From: Calamus simplicifolius
Taxonomy: Eukaryota; Streptophyta; Magnoliopsida; Arecales; Arecaceae
Reading direction: 5' to 3'
Assembly (NCBI GenBank): GCA_900491605.1
Contig: UESW01004077.1
Span: forward strand, 1,097,160 to 1,161,159
Length of the DNA: 64,000 nt
A program made the translations under genes and the position numbers. Positions 11,061-23,212 of the stretch are shown piece by piece. Numbering within the stretch: the first letter of the stretch is position 1; the number at the start of each line of letters is the position of its first letter. The notes under the pieces were generated by a model. It was not told the DNA's origin and ran no database searches. It was given only the letters and a program-made list of their open reading frames with translations.

Positions 11061-12600
11061 ATGTGAGAGTTTCTAAGACTTCTAACTTGTTAAGTAGGTA
11101 TTGAATTTTTTTATGCTATTTATCATGATTTTATCCATCTAGCTTTTCACCTCTATGCAGGTTAGCTACAATGGTTATGAAGGCTATCACTACATTCATT
11201 TAAGCAAGGTTTGGATACTTTACACATGTCACAATATACAATATTGACAAAAAAAAACTAGATTTTTGATGCTTTTTCTTATAAAATAGGATTAAAAATT
11301 TTACTAAGCTCATAATCATCACCCATTCAGTAAAATTGAATATATCTAATCTAATAATTTCTTTTCTACTTTAGAGAACTTATCCCTAACTTCATAAAAT
11401 AATGATGCAACTTGGAACAAATCCACATATAGCACTAGGCATAAGTACACGAATATGAACATATCACATAATAAAAAAAGATATTACTATGAAATAAACT
11501 AATTATAATAGGTAATCAGCAATCATACACACAGCATAAAATTTAAGCCAGCAAATTTAATTAAAAATAACTAAATATCATTCATGCACTAAGCATAGAT
11601 AATTATATACAGGCACATATAATCATGTACTAAGCATGAATAACATTTATGCATAAAGAATAAATAATTATGCCTTGATTTATTTTTTATCCAAAATAAT
11701 ATAAATATAATTTATGTACAAAGCATAAATAACTATGCCTTAATCAGAAAAACTTATGATAAATTTTCTAGAAATTTTAACAAATATTTCTATAATTTTA
11801 TGCTAATTTTTATTTTTTTTAAAATTTACTTTTTTATTTCTTTATAATTTTTTGGTACTCTTTAAAACCAGAAAAATAGAAAAATTGCTTTATGTAAAAT
11901 TATAAATAGAGGAGGACTTATGGTTAATTTTATAGGTAAAAATCAACAAAGGTCCCTATTATTAATTAAAATAATTTAATATAATACTTTAAAAGGCAAA
12001 ATTAATAGATCTCTTAGGGTTTAAAATCACTAAAAAGTTCTTTTAAGAAAAACAAAAATAATACATGATTTGCCATGCACGTTAGCAAAGGTGTTATATG
12101 GTTAGCGTATGCATGGGCATTCACTTGGCGTGAGCCACTTCATCGAAGCATGCTCACTTTAACAAGCATAGATGCCACGTCATCACTTAACTGACGTTGA
12201 TACAGTACTGCATCCGCATTGATCTCGCTTTTTGGGTTGAAAAATTAATTAAAGAGAAATTAACATCTCTTAAATTTTCTTAAATTCATGAATGAATGCC
12301 ATCCATAAATTATATATGGGAACTGCTCATGCATGGCCGCCACACGTGCGATGGCTAGTGGAGGCTATGGTTTTCTATCTTTGGTGATCGAGAAATCAAA
12401 AAACCCCTAGCTCTCCAGCGGCTGAGAAGGTGTACTGGTGGCTTTAATTTGCCACCGTTTAATTGGGATATAAGTCTAATGCGTGGTATGTAGATCTTTT
12501 AGTGATGAAAGAGCTATAGGAGACTGCCATGATGCAGTGATTACAATGAATTAGAGCATTGGATCCGTGATCGCATCATGACTGACAGGTAATTGAGTTA
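11061..12600. other. AT-rich intergenic DNA, no gene seen
   Basis: Mostly AT-rich sequence with short repeats such as AAGCATAAATAA (11590-11740). A more GC-mixed patch lies at 12060-12450. No coding potential, RNA gene or clear transposon end was recognised. Confidence 0.5.
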
Positions 12601-12639
12601 TCAATGTGGCAAAGATTACCCTCTGCGTTCGATTTTAAC

Positions 12640-14230
12640 GTCCCTTCCTCTTTATCTTCTATTTAATGCTGCTATCCCGATTACTTGTCTAAAAGGGATA
12701 GAGAGATACTTTAAAGACTTTCTTTAGGCCTCGATGCAAGATGATTATGGTATTCATTTATAGGCATGGGATACTATTTATTTACCGATATGGCCTTGGT
12801 ATTCAGTCATTGACTGTGAGGAGAGAGAGAGGCTATGCTTGCTAAACATGCCTCGAGGTTTATTTTAGATCCGCACTGCTTCTAGAGATCTTTTATGTAT
12901 GCTAGATATGGTGAGTGGACTCCTGCTATGGATTTTCAGTCATTCCATAGATATTCTTTTTTCTGGAAGGAGATTTACAGACGTATGCCAGCTCTCTTGG
13001 ACAATATCACATGCATGATTGGATATGGCTCATCGATGGATGTTGTCCAGGATACGTGAATTGCGGAGCTTCTACTCTCACGCTGGCCTACTTTCATCAG
13101 TACTGATGTTTCTAGCAGTATGAGAGTCTCTGATATGATTTCTCAGGATATTTTCTTCTGGCATATACCAATGGTGTCTCAGTTCTTTGGTGAGGAGCTT
13201 GCTTGTCAGATTTTGTCTATTTCGCTCGTAGCGGGCCATGCTAATGATACCAAATTATGAAAGAGATCATATCTCTCTAGGGCTCCGACCAGAGATCTCA
13301 TGAAGATCTTTAGGCCACAGCCTCAGCATATGAAGAATGTAGCATGGATTTGGAAGCTTCTCATCTATCCTAAGATTCGGCTCTTTATATGGAAGCTTGC
13401 GTAGGATTGCCTACCTACTTGCTCCCTACTCTCAGGTAGGGGACTATCCATCTAGGCTACTTGCCCTTTGTATGGTCAGCAGGAGAAGACTATTGAATAT
13501 GTCATCTTCGTCTGCCCAAAGCGAGATAGTGGGATACCAGCTTAGGGAGGGGGTACGATCTCTTGGAGGACCTTCTTTCTGCAAGATATCAGGAGGGATA
13601 ATCAGCAACAGGGTGTCATTTGGGCAGCCACTACCTACTAGATTTGGTTATCTCGGAATCAACTTATATTCACCGATGACATTGTCTTCCCTCAGAGGAT
13701 TGTTCGAAAAGCCTTATTCTTTTCTGGTGAATACAAACTCCACTGTACTGCTCTTGATTCTAATAGCTTTGGTCACTGAGGTTTTCCTGCTAATGTGGCA
13801 GCGAACCAACAGATAATTTATATCTCTTGGAGCCTTCAGGATTTGTTAAAATCAACTTCGATAGGAGTGTGCAAGGCAGATTAGCTAGCTTTGCATTTAT
13901 TATTCGAGATGTCAACGGAGCTATACTGGCGGCGGGAGGAATTAGGCTCTAGACTCCTCGGTTCCCATAGCGGAGCTTTATGCAGCATGGATTGGCATAT
14001 CCTATGCTACCATGACCCTTTATGCTCAAAGTCTCTATATTGAAGGATATTCGTTGACTGTTATCCGTTGGCTTCAACGGATTGCTATGGTCATTCTTCA
14101 ATCAACCTTCTACTCTAGGATGTATGGTCTCTACCTTGCCGAAAGTGCATAGATTTTTTATTCGAGAAATCAACTTGGCGGTCGATGGGTGGTGGTCTCT
14201 ATGGTACATCATTCTGATTTTTAGTTTTAA
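12640..14230 (+). pseudogene. LINE (non-LTR) remnant: RT tail, zf-RVT and RNase H
   Basis: The order matches the 3' part of plant L1-type ORF2. A zf-RVT-like segment reads WIWKLLIYPKIRLFIWKLA then CLPTCSLLSGRG, CPLYGQQEKTIEYVIFVCPK (about 13345-13520). A plant LINE RNase H (RVT_3 type) follows at about 13835-14000: GFVKINFDRSVQG, FAFIIRDVNGAILAAGG, where the first catalytic Asp and the IRDxxG turn are recognisable. Upstream, 12700-13150 gives broken pieces of the RT C-terminal region (PWYSVIDCEEREAMLAKHA). Frameshifts and stops are frequent. It is an old 5'-truncated copy. Confidence 0.65.
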
Positions 14231-14690
14231 CGATAAAAAGATTCATATTTTATTGGGCTCAAATAAATTTTATATTTTAATTTATTAGGATTAATTCATA
14301 TCAGACTGATGTAATTATTTGTTTATATAAAAAATATATATATCAGAATTTACTGTGCTCATCATTGGTTGCGGAAAGAAGGATATTATTAAAACAAGAC
14401 TATAAGAGAGAGAGAGAGCGCGCGCCCGCCTCGGTTGACTTCTAATGAATGAGAGAGAGAGAGAGAGAGAGAGAGCGTAGGACTAGGATCATATCTTCCC
14501 ATCATCTCTTGTACGGAATAACACGCGCGTCTTTTTCCTCCATCATACGCGGATGACACAGGAAGTCGGGTGCCCTTAATTCGATTTGTTGACAAATGAT
14601 CTACCGTCAACAAACGTCATTAAATGGTTTCCATCCATCGACATTCGTTCAATAATATTTCCACCCATAATTAATTGTTAATTATCTGTG

Positions 14691-14691
<1 letters not shown>

Positions 14692-14720
<29 letters not shown>
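14692..14720. repeat. (TA)n microsatellite
   Basis: About 14 TA units. Similar perfect TA tracts occur near 16151-16177, 26143-26180, 40705-40727, 48763-48797 and 49506-49524. Confidence 0.9.
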
Positions 14721-14722
<2 letters not shown>

Positions 14723-14879
14723 TGCTTAGGACTTGGGATAATTAAATGGGATACCTCATGAAAAGCTTTGGGATTGCGCTAGTAAAAGCTTTCATTTTTT
14801 TTTATTTTTATTTTTTTTTTTTTTGTTACAAATAGAACGATACCATTCTGACATAAGTTAAGTCCAAAAAATCAGAACA

Positions 14880-15270
14880 TAAAATTTATATAAAATAATA
14901 AAACAAGGAACATACACTGATCGAATGACGGGCTATGGTAAAGCAACCCAATCAGCCGCATCATTGGCTTTCCGATAGATATACAAATCATAGGGGCACA
15001 TATAGCCTGAAAAGAGACTCTAATATCTTTGATAAGGGAATTTAGAAGAGAATAAGGATCTTCATCCCATCTAATTCACTTGATAATCATGAGAGAGTCT
15101 CCTTCAATGATCAACCGGCGATAGCCCAAATATCGAACAGCATGAGTAATGTTAGTCCATGCAGCATAAAGCTTCATCAAAAAAATTAAAATATCAATAA
15201 AACTATAATCACTAACCGTAAGTAACTGATCCTCTTACCCTCGAATAACAAACTCAGAACCGCAAATAAA
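14880..15270 (-). pseudogene. Second LINE RNase H remnant, opposite strand
   Basis: The minus strand reads KLYAAWTNITHAVRYLGYRR, LIIEGDSLMIIK, DPYSLLNSLIKDIRVSFQ and, in a shifted frame, ANDAADWVALP. This is the C-terminal part of a plant LINE RNase H: the AAW helix, the catalytic EGDS block and the terminal ANDAAD motif. It converges on the plus-strand LINE remnant just upstream, so these are two separate insertions. Confidence 0.65.
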
Positions 15271-15457
15271 AGCTTTCATTCAATCGTGCGTAGGAACTCG
15301 ATCCGTACGTAGGAGAAGCACGTACCGGACCGGACGTGGCTTAGTTGAATACCAAGCAAGCTAGCTCCTATTTATTTATCTAATAATATCCGTCAATAAA
15401 TTTAGGGTGGTCACCCTCTTGCTCAAAACACTAACCACGGTTGGTTGTTCGCTCGCC

Positions 15458-15460
<3 letters not shown>

Positions 15461-15497
<37 letters not shown>
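15461..15497. repeat. (ATT)n microsatellite
   Basis: About a dozen ATT units in a row. A second, interrupted ATT tract is at 16080-16113. Confidence 0.9.
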
Positions 15498-15499
15498 TC

Positions 15500-16144
15500 C
15501 ACCAAATCAAGTCACCCAACATCGACCGTGACGAAATTTAAGACCCCTGCAAGATGAGAAGCTAGAGATCATATACTTTGCTCTTATGGGCTCTATCTAC
15601 ATCAGGTAACGCAATGTTCAATGGAAAACGACGCACAACTAATTGGCACGTTCGTTTCCTCTATCGCAGTATCATTCAGATTTACACACACGTACAATGG
15701 AAAACGACGCACAACCGATTGGCTCGTTCCTTTTGATTATCACGGTCATGTATAATTAATTAATTAATTAATTAATTTGAACTTTGGACCATCGAAGCTC
15801 CAACCGCGAACTACTCCAGCAGCCACCCCTCCTATATTTACGAAACCCCCAGGTGCATTCTTGGGGTTGGGGGTCCAGAATCTAGATGGAAGAAGAAAAA
15901 GTTAAAAAATTAAAAAATAAAAAAATAAAATTATTAGGTGTCCCAGTGTCCCTCCGCGTTTTGTCTGCCGACAGACAAGGGGGTTCACAGAAAGGCTAGC
16001 CGGCTCAATAATTAATTAAGAGGCGGCTTCAATTAAGGGGCCGCTTTTCTATGGCAGATTCCATCAATATGCTTCCCATATATTATTATTATTATTATTT
16101 ATTATTATTATTATATATCGAGGCCGTTCTAGCTAAATGGCTGG

Positions 16145-16178
<34 letters not shown>

Positions 16179-18860
16179 CAATCCCAAAAGCATTAACTTG
16201 TAGCTATATCAAATCACTGCTTTAAAGTTCTGAATTTGAATTTTATCAATTCCTTCTAAAATAAAATAAATAAATAAATATATTAGGGGTGACAATGAAG
16301 TTGGTTGGGATATGAATCAACTTAAAGTTTATCAATCTATATCTGATCACCTATCTATTAATCAAGTTAAAATTTGGTATCCAAACTTATCTTTTTATGT
16401 GAAACAATTATCTTGTCCTGACCTATATCTAATTAATTTATTTACTAAATAAGTTGAATTAGATTAAACTGTTTGAACGAATCTTTTTATATATAGAGTT
16501 TATATAGATTAAAAATAGATAAACTGATGACTCTTATTAAAATAAATAGGACTGGAATGAGTTAAAGTAGATTTTACACATATTAAACATAACTTAAATG
16601 GTTAAATATATTGAGTCATATGCGTATGGACTAATTAAACGAGCCTAATACATACATATACGTACGTACGTGTGTATGTGTGTCGATATATATATATATC
16701 GACACGTCTACGTGAAATGAAATATTAATGCAGTACGTGCATGCAAGGCAATATTATTGGCCAGGTCTTTTAAATGTTTTTCCTGGCCTGGTCCCGGAAA
16801 AGAACAGCTGGACTTGAGCAGTGACGAGGCCGTCTAAATAAATATTTAATGAATGCGGTGGTTGCCTAATTTTGTCGGTCGTGGCATATGGTGATGGGGG
16901 GTTGCACAAATGACATAAATGCACGCAATACATGCGAAATGCTTTTGAGATGGAGCCTGAATGACTTGCACCAGGTGTTCCACTCAAATTAAGAACATGT
17001 TGCCTGCTTTGATGTTTTCTTGACGGTTCATGCTAGTCACCAGCGCGTCATCGAGACTTTTCAAGTTTTAAAACACAAGTAGTGTTGAAAATTAAAAAGT
17101 TGGAATTTAAGGTTGAGAAATGGTCCCGATATATACAGTTCAGGTAGCAAACTATTAATATATATAGCTGTATTCTTTTTTTTTTTTTTAAATAAATATA
17201 GATATAAATTAGATATTAATAATATATTTATATATAAATAGATAGATATAAGTTAGATAGTTAAACTTTATGACCATCTATCCAATACATTATTGAGTTG
17301 AAAGTAAATTAATTTAATACTATATTAATTAACGTGATCACTTATATATTATCCTTAAAAGATCATGAGTGTTATACAATTAAATAAAATTACAAGCAAA
17401 ATCAGATATTCACATATGGATGAGATAATTATTTATTCATGCATTTATTTATTTTCTTTAATGAACATAAATATAAATATTAATATTAATTTGATGCTTA
17501 AATTTATATACATATATATCCAGATAGATTTGGTTATGAAAATGAATCCAAACCAATAGTATTCCATTCACTTTTACCCTTATTAGAATATATAATCTTT
17601 GATAATGTTAACATGAAACGACATGCAACATGATCTAATTGGTATCTTTCATGCTGATCTTGCATTGTGTGATAAGGAGTGTGAGGAATGAAAATAGAAT
17701 AGAGATGAAAGAGAACTCTTCAAGCATATCTATAGAATTAACTTCATAGTGTTGTAATTGCAAACATTGGATAAGTTTGGATGGGGAAGAATGAAGGGGA
17801 AGAGAGAGGAATGGTAATAAAAACTTTTATTTAAGAGGGAGGTGAAAGAAGGGGAATGAGAATGAAGATTACTTATTTTTCTCCATTCTTCTAAAGCCTA
17901 AATTTTTTTACCCTTCAAAACGAGGAATAAATATGGAAAGCAAAATGGTATATAATTTTTTTTCTATCTTTTCAATTCTATCCCTACAAATTGCTTTGAA
18001 TTCTTCTTATCATAAAAACTATATTTGTAATTTTAAAATATAAATTTTTCCTTTACCTTCTTCTCTTCATTTATTCAAATGAAATGAATGTAAATTATCT
18101 TCCTTTTCCTTTCTTCCTTCACAAGCAAGAAAGTGGGTAACAATCCTTCTTTCTTTCTTCTTTTTTTCCCTCTATCTTCTTCTTCTTTTCCATCTAAAGA
18201 TTCAAACAGATCCATAGAAACCTCAGTGAAGAATCTATCAAACCACTCTGTCTAACCTATGTGGGTTTTTTGATAAAAAATAGTAAAATTTGTAATCACA
18301 TGTAATCTTCCAAAAGAAGATCATATGCCAGTGCAATTTAAATTGAATTTTTAATTTTAAAAACAAAGAAACATTGAATAAACATCAGTCTTCAACTTTT
18401 CAATTAACATACTTCAACCATCACTTAGAGGAATTTGAAGCTAAATATTATGGTGATAGATGTAGAATGATACATTTTTTATATAGATAAAATGTACTAA
18501 TCTAAGTTCTAAGTAATATCAAATAAAACAAATAAATATAGTGAAAAAAAATTAAAGAGAGAAAAATATATATTAAAAATAATAATAAGTTGATAACCTA
18601 TCCTTATCTCTCCCTATTTCTCTCTCAACTCTCTTTCTCTCTCTCTCACTAATGATACCCTAAGCTTAGAGTTATATGTGATTATATAGAGAAAAGACTA
18701 GCCGTATCCAATAAAGATTATAATTTATGTCATATAGGGATTAAAAACTAATCCTTACCACTAAAAGATAAAAGTTTGTTAGAATAAAAAACTAATCCTT
18801 ACTATGAAACGAAAAGGATATTAGGATTATAAACTAATCCTAATTTTAAGAAAGTTCATA
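15500..18860. other. AT-rich intergenic DNA
   Basis: No gene recognised. It contains an (AATT)n tract near 15750, decayed AT-rich repeats around 16290-16640 and 17180-17560, a perfect 26-bp palindrome at 16680-16705, and a possible MITE at 17768-18215 (listed separately). Confidence 0.5.
17768..18215. mobile_element. Possible MITE with imperfect terminal inverted repeats
   Basis: The left end TGGATAAGTTTGGATGGGGA resembles the inverse of the right end, whose reverse complement begins TGGATCTGTTTGAATC. The interior is purine-rich on the left and pyrimidine-rich on the right, as in fold-back elements. No clear target duplication was found. Confidence 0.3.
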
Positions 18861-18871
18861 ATAACTTTCAA

Positions 18872-21690
18872 TACTCCTTATCATTATGAACTCCATGCTA
18901 ATAATGTCAAGCTTATTGCCAAATTTTCAAATTGCTCAATTATTGATTCTTTAGTAAAAATATCAGCTAATTAATCCCAACATTTCTTATCATTGTGAAC
19001 TCCATGCTAACAATACTGAGCTTATTATGCAAAGCTTCAAATTGCTCGATTGCTGCTCCTTTAATCAAAATAAGCTAAACTACAGTATTAACTTTTGAAC
19101 TTAGGGAGTTGTGTCACTTTGATCCTTAAACTTTAAAAAGTTGCAAAAGTAATCCTAATTTTTTGTTTCACTTTGATCCCTACCATTAAATAGAAAAGGT
19201 GCCGTTTGATTTTGTTACATGTGGCAGCAAACGTGGCATCCATATGGCAAAATCGAATTTAAAATCCATGATCAACCTGTTAACCCATTAACCCATATTC
19301 AATAATCCTTAAAAAAAACTTCTTTTTTATTTCTTTCTTCCCCCTTTCTTCCCCATGGCCTACTCTTTTAACCGCCGGCCCGTGCACTCTCCTCTCCCCC
19401 CCTTCCACGGCCTCCTCCCTCCTCCAGTGCCGGTCTGAACACGTGCGCATTCTCCTTCGGCACCGGTCTAAGCACATGCACCCCCCACAACCCAAACCCC
19501 CACCGCCACCCCCCCCCCCCCTAAAACAATAAAAATGAGGAGCAAGGAGCACTAAAGGAAGCATTTGTTAGTCGGGCATTCTTGATGCCGGGAATGATAA
19601 TTGGCATGATGCTACCGGCAAAATGACAAACCATAGTCTTTCTTTGTTTTGAGCCTTCCTTGGTGGGAATTTACTGTCATCATCCCTTATAGATGAACAA
19701 CAATGCTACTAAATTAGATTCATTTGAAAATTTACTTTTCGAGTTCTCATTCTATGGGCCTGTTGGAGATTGGTGCAATGTATGAGAGATAGGTTCACAT
19801 CGGCTTGGAGGTTGGAGCAATCACCAGACACCATCTTACAGGAGAAAATTGGGAGACTGCAATTCTACTACAAATGCTTCAAGAACAAGAATTCCAACCA
19901 AAAGTGGAGATCCAAGAACTTATCACCCCAAGGCGGCTAGGTAGGGGGGGAGGAGGGAGGAGGCCATAGGGGAAGAGAGGGGGGGAGGGAGAGGGCTGTA
20001 CGGGGATGGGAGGGGGAGGGCAGAGGAAGGGAGAAAAAAACTATTTTTTTAAAAAAAAGATTGAATATTAGGTTAACGGATTAACCAATTGATCATGAGT
20101 TTTAAAATTGATTTTACCATGTGGATGTCATGTATGCTGTCACGTGGGATAAAAACAAATGGCATTTCCTTTGTTTAATGATATGGATCAGAGTAAAATA
20201 AAAAAAAGTTTAGAATTATTTTTGTAACTTTTTAAAGTTCAAGGACTAAAGTGACATAACCTCCTAAGTTCGAGAGTCAATACTATAGTTTAACCATAAA
20301 AATATCAGCCAATTAATCCTTTGTAGGAACCAAAAGTAAATCAATTTCTTTATCTATGATAGACTTTGATATGTTCCATCCTTGTATAGAACATAAGATT
20401 CCTCATCAATCATCTAACATTTTCATTGTCATAATAAAAATAATAGTATAATTAGTATGTTAACCTAAACCATAAAGTAATCTCTTGAGCCAAGTTGACT
20501 CTTATGCTTCCATCGTAGCTACATGATACTTTGCCTCTACACAACATAAAGCAATAGTGGATTATCTTTATTGTACCAAAAATATTATTTGGCTTAAAAC
20601 TGAGAAAATAACCAATGGTAGATCTACATGTATTTAAATTACTAGCCTAATCTGTACTTGTAAAGCCTACTAAGTTGATTGAAGAACTATTAGTATATAA
20701 AATATCATAATCAACAATTCTAGAAATATATCATAGGATCTGTAAACCTATGCCAGATATTGCCATCTAAAACTTTGTATATATTGATTGAATGCCAACT
20801 ACATAAGAAATATCTAGCCTCATGATAGTTAGATAGATCAAACAACCTACAACTTGTTTATACATGGTATGATCATCTAGAAGCTTGCCTTGCTCCTAGC
20901 TCAACTTTAAATTTGATTCAATCGGTGCTCACAAATACTTGCAATTGGTCAATCTATTCTTTTCAATAAATCAAAAACATTTTATTTGACAAATAAAATA
21001 GCCATCTTCCATTTTAGCTCATTGCCAAGAAAATATTTCAATTCAATAAGTTTTTTCATCTCAAATTGTTTAGCTAACTGTTTATGAATGGTGCAAACTT
21101 CATCAAAATCATCACCAATGACAATTAAGTCATCAATGTAGAGACAAAAAATCATGACACCCTTACTAGTGTACTTCATAAATAAATTTAAATCTATAAA
21201 AAATAAAAAATAGCCATAAAATAATAAATATTCTATAATTTTTTTATTTCATGCTATTTGGTCTGCTTCAGACCATATAAAGCTTTTCTAAATTTGCAAA
21301 CAAGCTTAAGATGAGAGAAATTAAAAAATATATGAGACTTCATATATATCTTCTTATCAAGATCAACATATAAAAAGGCATTCTTCAAATCTATTTTCCA
21401 TAAAGACCAACCCTTATTGGTAACTAAAGAAATAAGAACTTTGATTAATTAATGTAGTCAACTATACAGTCAGATTATAGGTCTCATCATAATTAACTCC
21501 ATGCTTCTATGAGAATTCTCTTGCTACAAGATTAGCTTTGTAGCATTCAATAGATCAATCACTTTTTTTTATATATACTTTATATATTATCCACTTGCAT
21601 GAAATAAGAGAAACATCATTGGATAAAGGAACTAACTCTCATGTCTTATTCTTTTAAGAGCTAAAATATTTTTTTTCAAACATTGTTAGA
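18872..21690 (-). pseudogene. Decayed copia pol (RT-RNase H), split by a MULE
   Basis: From right to left on the minus strand: ELVPLSNDVSLISCKW near 21630, YKANLVAREL and KHGVNYDETY near 21520, GWSLWKIDLKNAFLYVDL near 21380, CKFRKALYGLKQ near 21290, and VMIFCLYIDDLIVIGDD at 21100-21165 (YVDD box changed to YIDD). RNase H follows with STIALCCVEAKYHVATMEA near 20530 and LADIF near 20310. The element continues left of the inserted MULE (19073-20295) as a short tail that is duplicated in tandem (period about 109 bases, 18872-19072). It carries many stops and frameshifts and no intact LTR could be delimited. Confidence 0.8.
19073..20295. mobile_element. Non-autonomous MULE with long terminal inverted repeats
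   Basis: The left end AGCTAAACTACAGTATTAAC pairs with the right end, whose reverse complement is GGTTAAACTATAGTATTGAC. Similarity continues for about 240 bases on each side (including GTGTCACTTTGATCC and CTTTAAAAAGTTGCAAAA against their partners). A GC-rich second block (about 19340-19435 against 19920-20035) also pairs. A 9-bp flanking repeat, ATCAAAATA (19064-19072) and ATAAAAATA (20296-20304), differs at one base and matches the 9-bp duplication of Mutator-like elements. The host copia sequence resumes on the other side. The interior encodes no recognisable transposase. Confidence 0.75.
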
Positions 21691-21699
21691 TCTCTTGAG

Positions 21700-22177
21700 A
21701 TTGGAGCTTATACGGAGGTTTAATATGGAAGACTCATCCAATGATTGTGGTTGCACCAATCATAAATGGTCGTTACCGTAAATGCTCGAACAAGATTACG
21801 TGTGAAGCCCGGATTATTCCAATGTTATTACTCAAAAACAAGGAAGCAAAAAAAAAAAGAAAAGAAAAGAAATATTTGGATATGACAGAAGTGTTTATTT
21901 TAATAATTTACTATAAATATATGTGTGTGCGTGTATGTCTATATATATATATCGACGTAACATCGTTTAATAATAATTTATATCTTGGCAACCTAACATC
22001 TGTGATCTACCCTAACTTGCCATATTTATTACGGAGGCTCGAGACTTTAACACGGCGGTGGGCCTTTCCAATTGACTCAAAGACTCATCTAATGTCGCAG
22101 TTGTGTGCATGTAAAAGTAAATACCTTCGATAGGTTAGAGGCTGAGGCCAACTCTATTATTAGTTGCGGGTAAGGAG
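21700..22177. other. Intergenic sequence upstream of FAO
   Basis: AT-rich with short TA tracts. No coding or transposon signature recognised. Confidence 0.4.
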
Positions 22178-22287
22178 TTGGCGGAAAGTAAGACTGCATT
22201 AATATCCCGGTTTCGTCATAACCACTCGTGGCCTTCCATTCAATGTATATCTCTCCTCCATTCTATTCCTCTCCATTCCAACCTCGG

Positions 22288-22299
22288 TGTATATAGACA
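22288..22299 (+). promoter_or_regulatory. Possible TATA box of the FAO gene
   Basis: GTGTATATAGAC lies about 190 bases before the start codon, in a pyrimidine-rich leader containing a (CTA)n-like trinucleotide repeat at 22374-22402. A second candidate CTATATATTCC is near 22410. The transcription start is not determined. Confidence 0.35.
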
Positions 22300-22488
22300 G
22301 ACATCGATCAAGCATGCTCGCTGCAACCCACTGCCTTCATCCTCTTCATTAAAATCTATTGCTCGTCTTCCTCACTACTACTACTACTGCTACTACTACT
22401 ACTAATACTTCTATATATTCCTTCCTGATCTCTTAGCACTCTAATCGGATCCAAGAGCTACCATAGCTAGCTAGCTATATATCGAGCC

Positions 22489-23167
22489 ATGGATCACAGC
22501 CATGAACGTGACGTCATCAAGTCCCCGGTGATTGGCAGGAAAGTCGGCCTCCAGAAAACTTGTATCGACTTGGAAGCGCCGCCGAATCCTTGCTGGGAAT
22601 CTGTCGGAGGGGAACGGCATAATCCTCCGGCGCGCCGTCTCACCGCCCGGGAGATGGACTCCCTGACTGCCATAAGCGACACCCTCCTTCCCTCCATCGA
22701 CTTGGCCGATGCTCGGAATGAGTCCGTCCGTGCATTCTATCTCACCTCCGCTTCCATGAAAGGAACGCCGGAAATTGTAAGTATATACTTAAAGCTCTCT
22801 CTCTCTTTCTCTCTCTCTCTCTCTATATATATGTTGAGTTTTTTTTTTTTTAATGGTTAATTAATATATGTATGTAAAATAAGGTGGGAGAGTACATTGA
22901 AGGGAGGCTGCGGCATGTGTTGCTGTGGCTGCTGCGGCTGGCGCTGTGGCTGCTATCGACATGGTACGGCACGTTCATCTTGTGCGGGACGAGGAGCCTG
23001 TCGTGCCGCTTCCCCTTCTTCCGCAACTTCTCCAAAATAGAACCTAAGCAGAGGGAGAACATCCTCCTCTCCTGGTCTTCCAGCCCCATCACCTTGCTCA
23101 GGCAATTCTTCAGGGCTTTGAACTACTTGATCCCCCTCTTCTACTTCACCCAGGTCATATATATATC

Positions 23168-23212
<45 letters not shown>

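Noticed and set aside
13397..13816. 139-codon plus-strand frame
   Set aside because: It overlaps, in the wrong frame, the LINE zf-RVT sequence that gives recognisable motifs.
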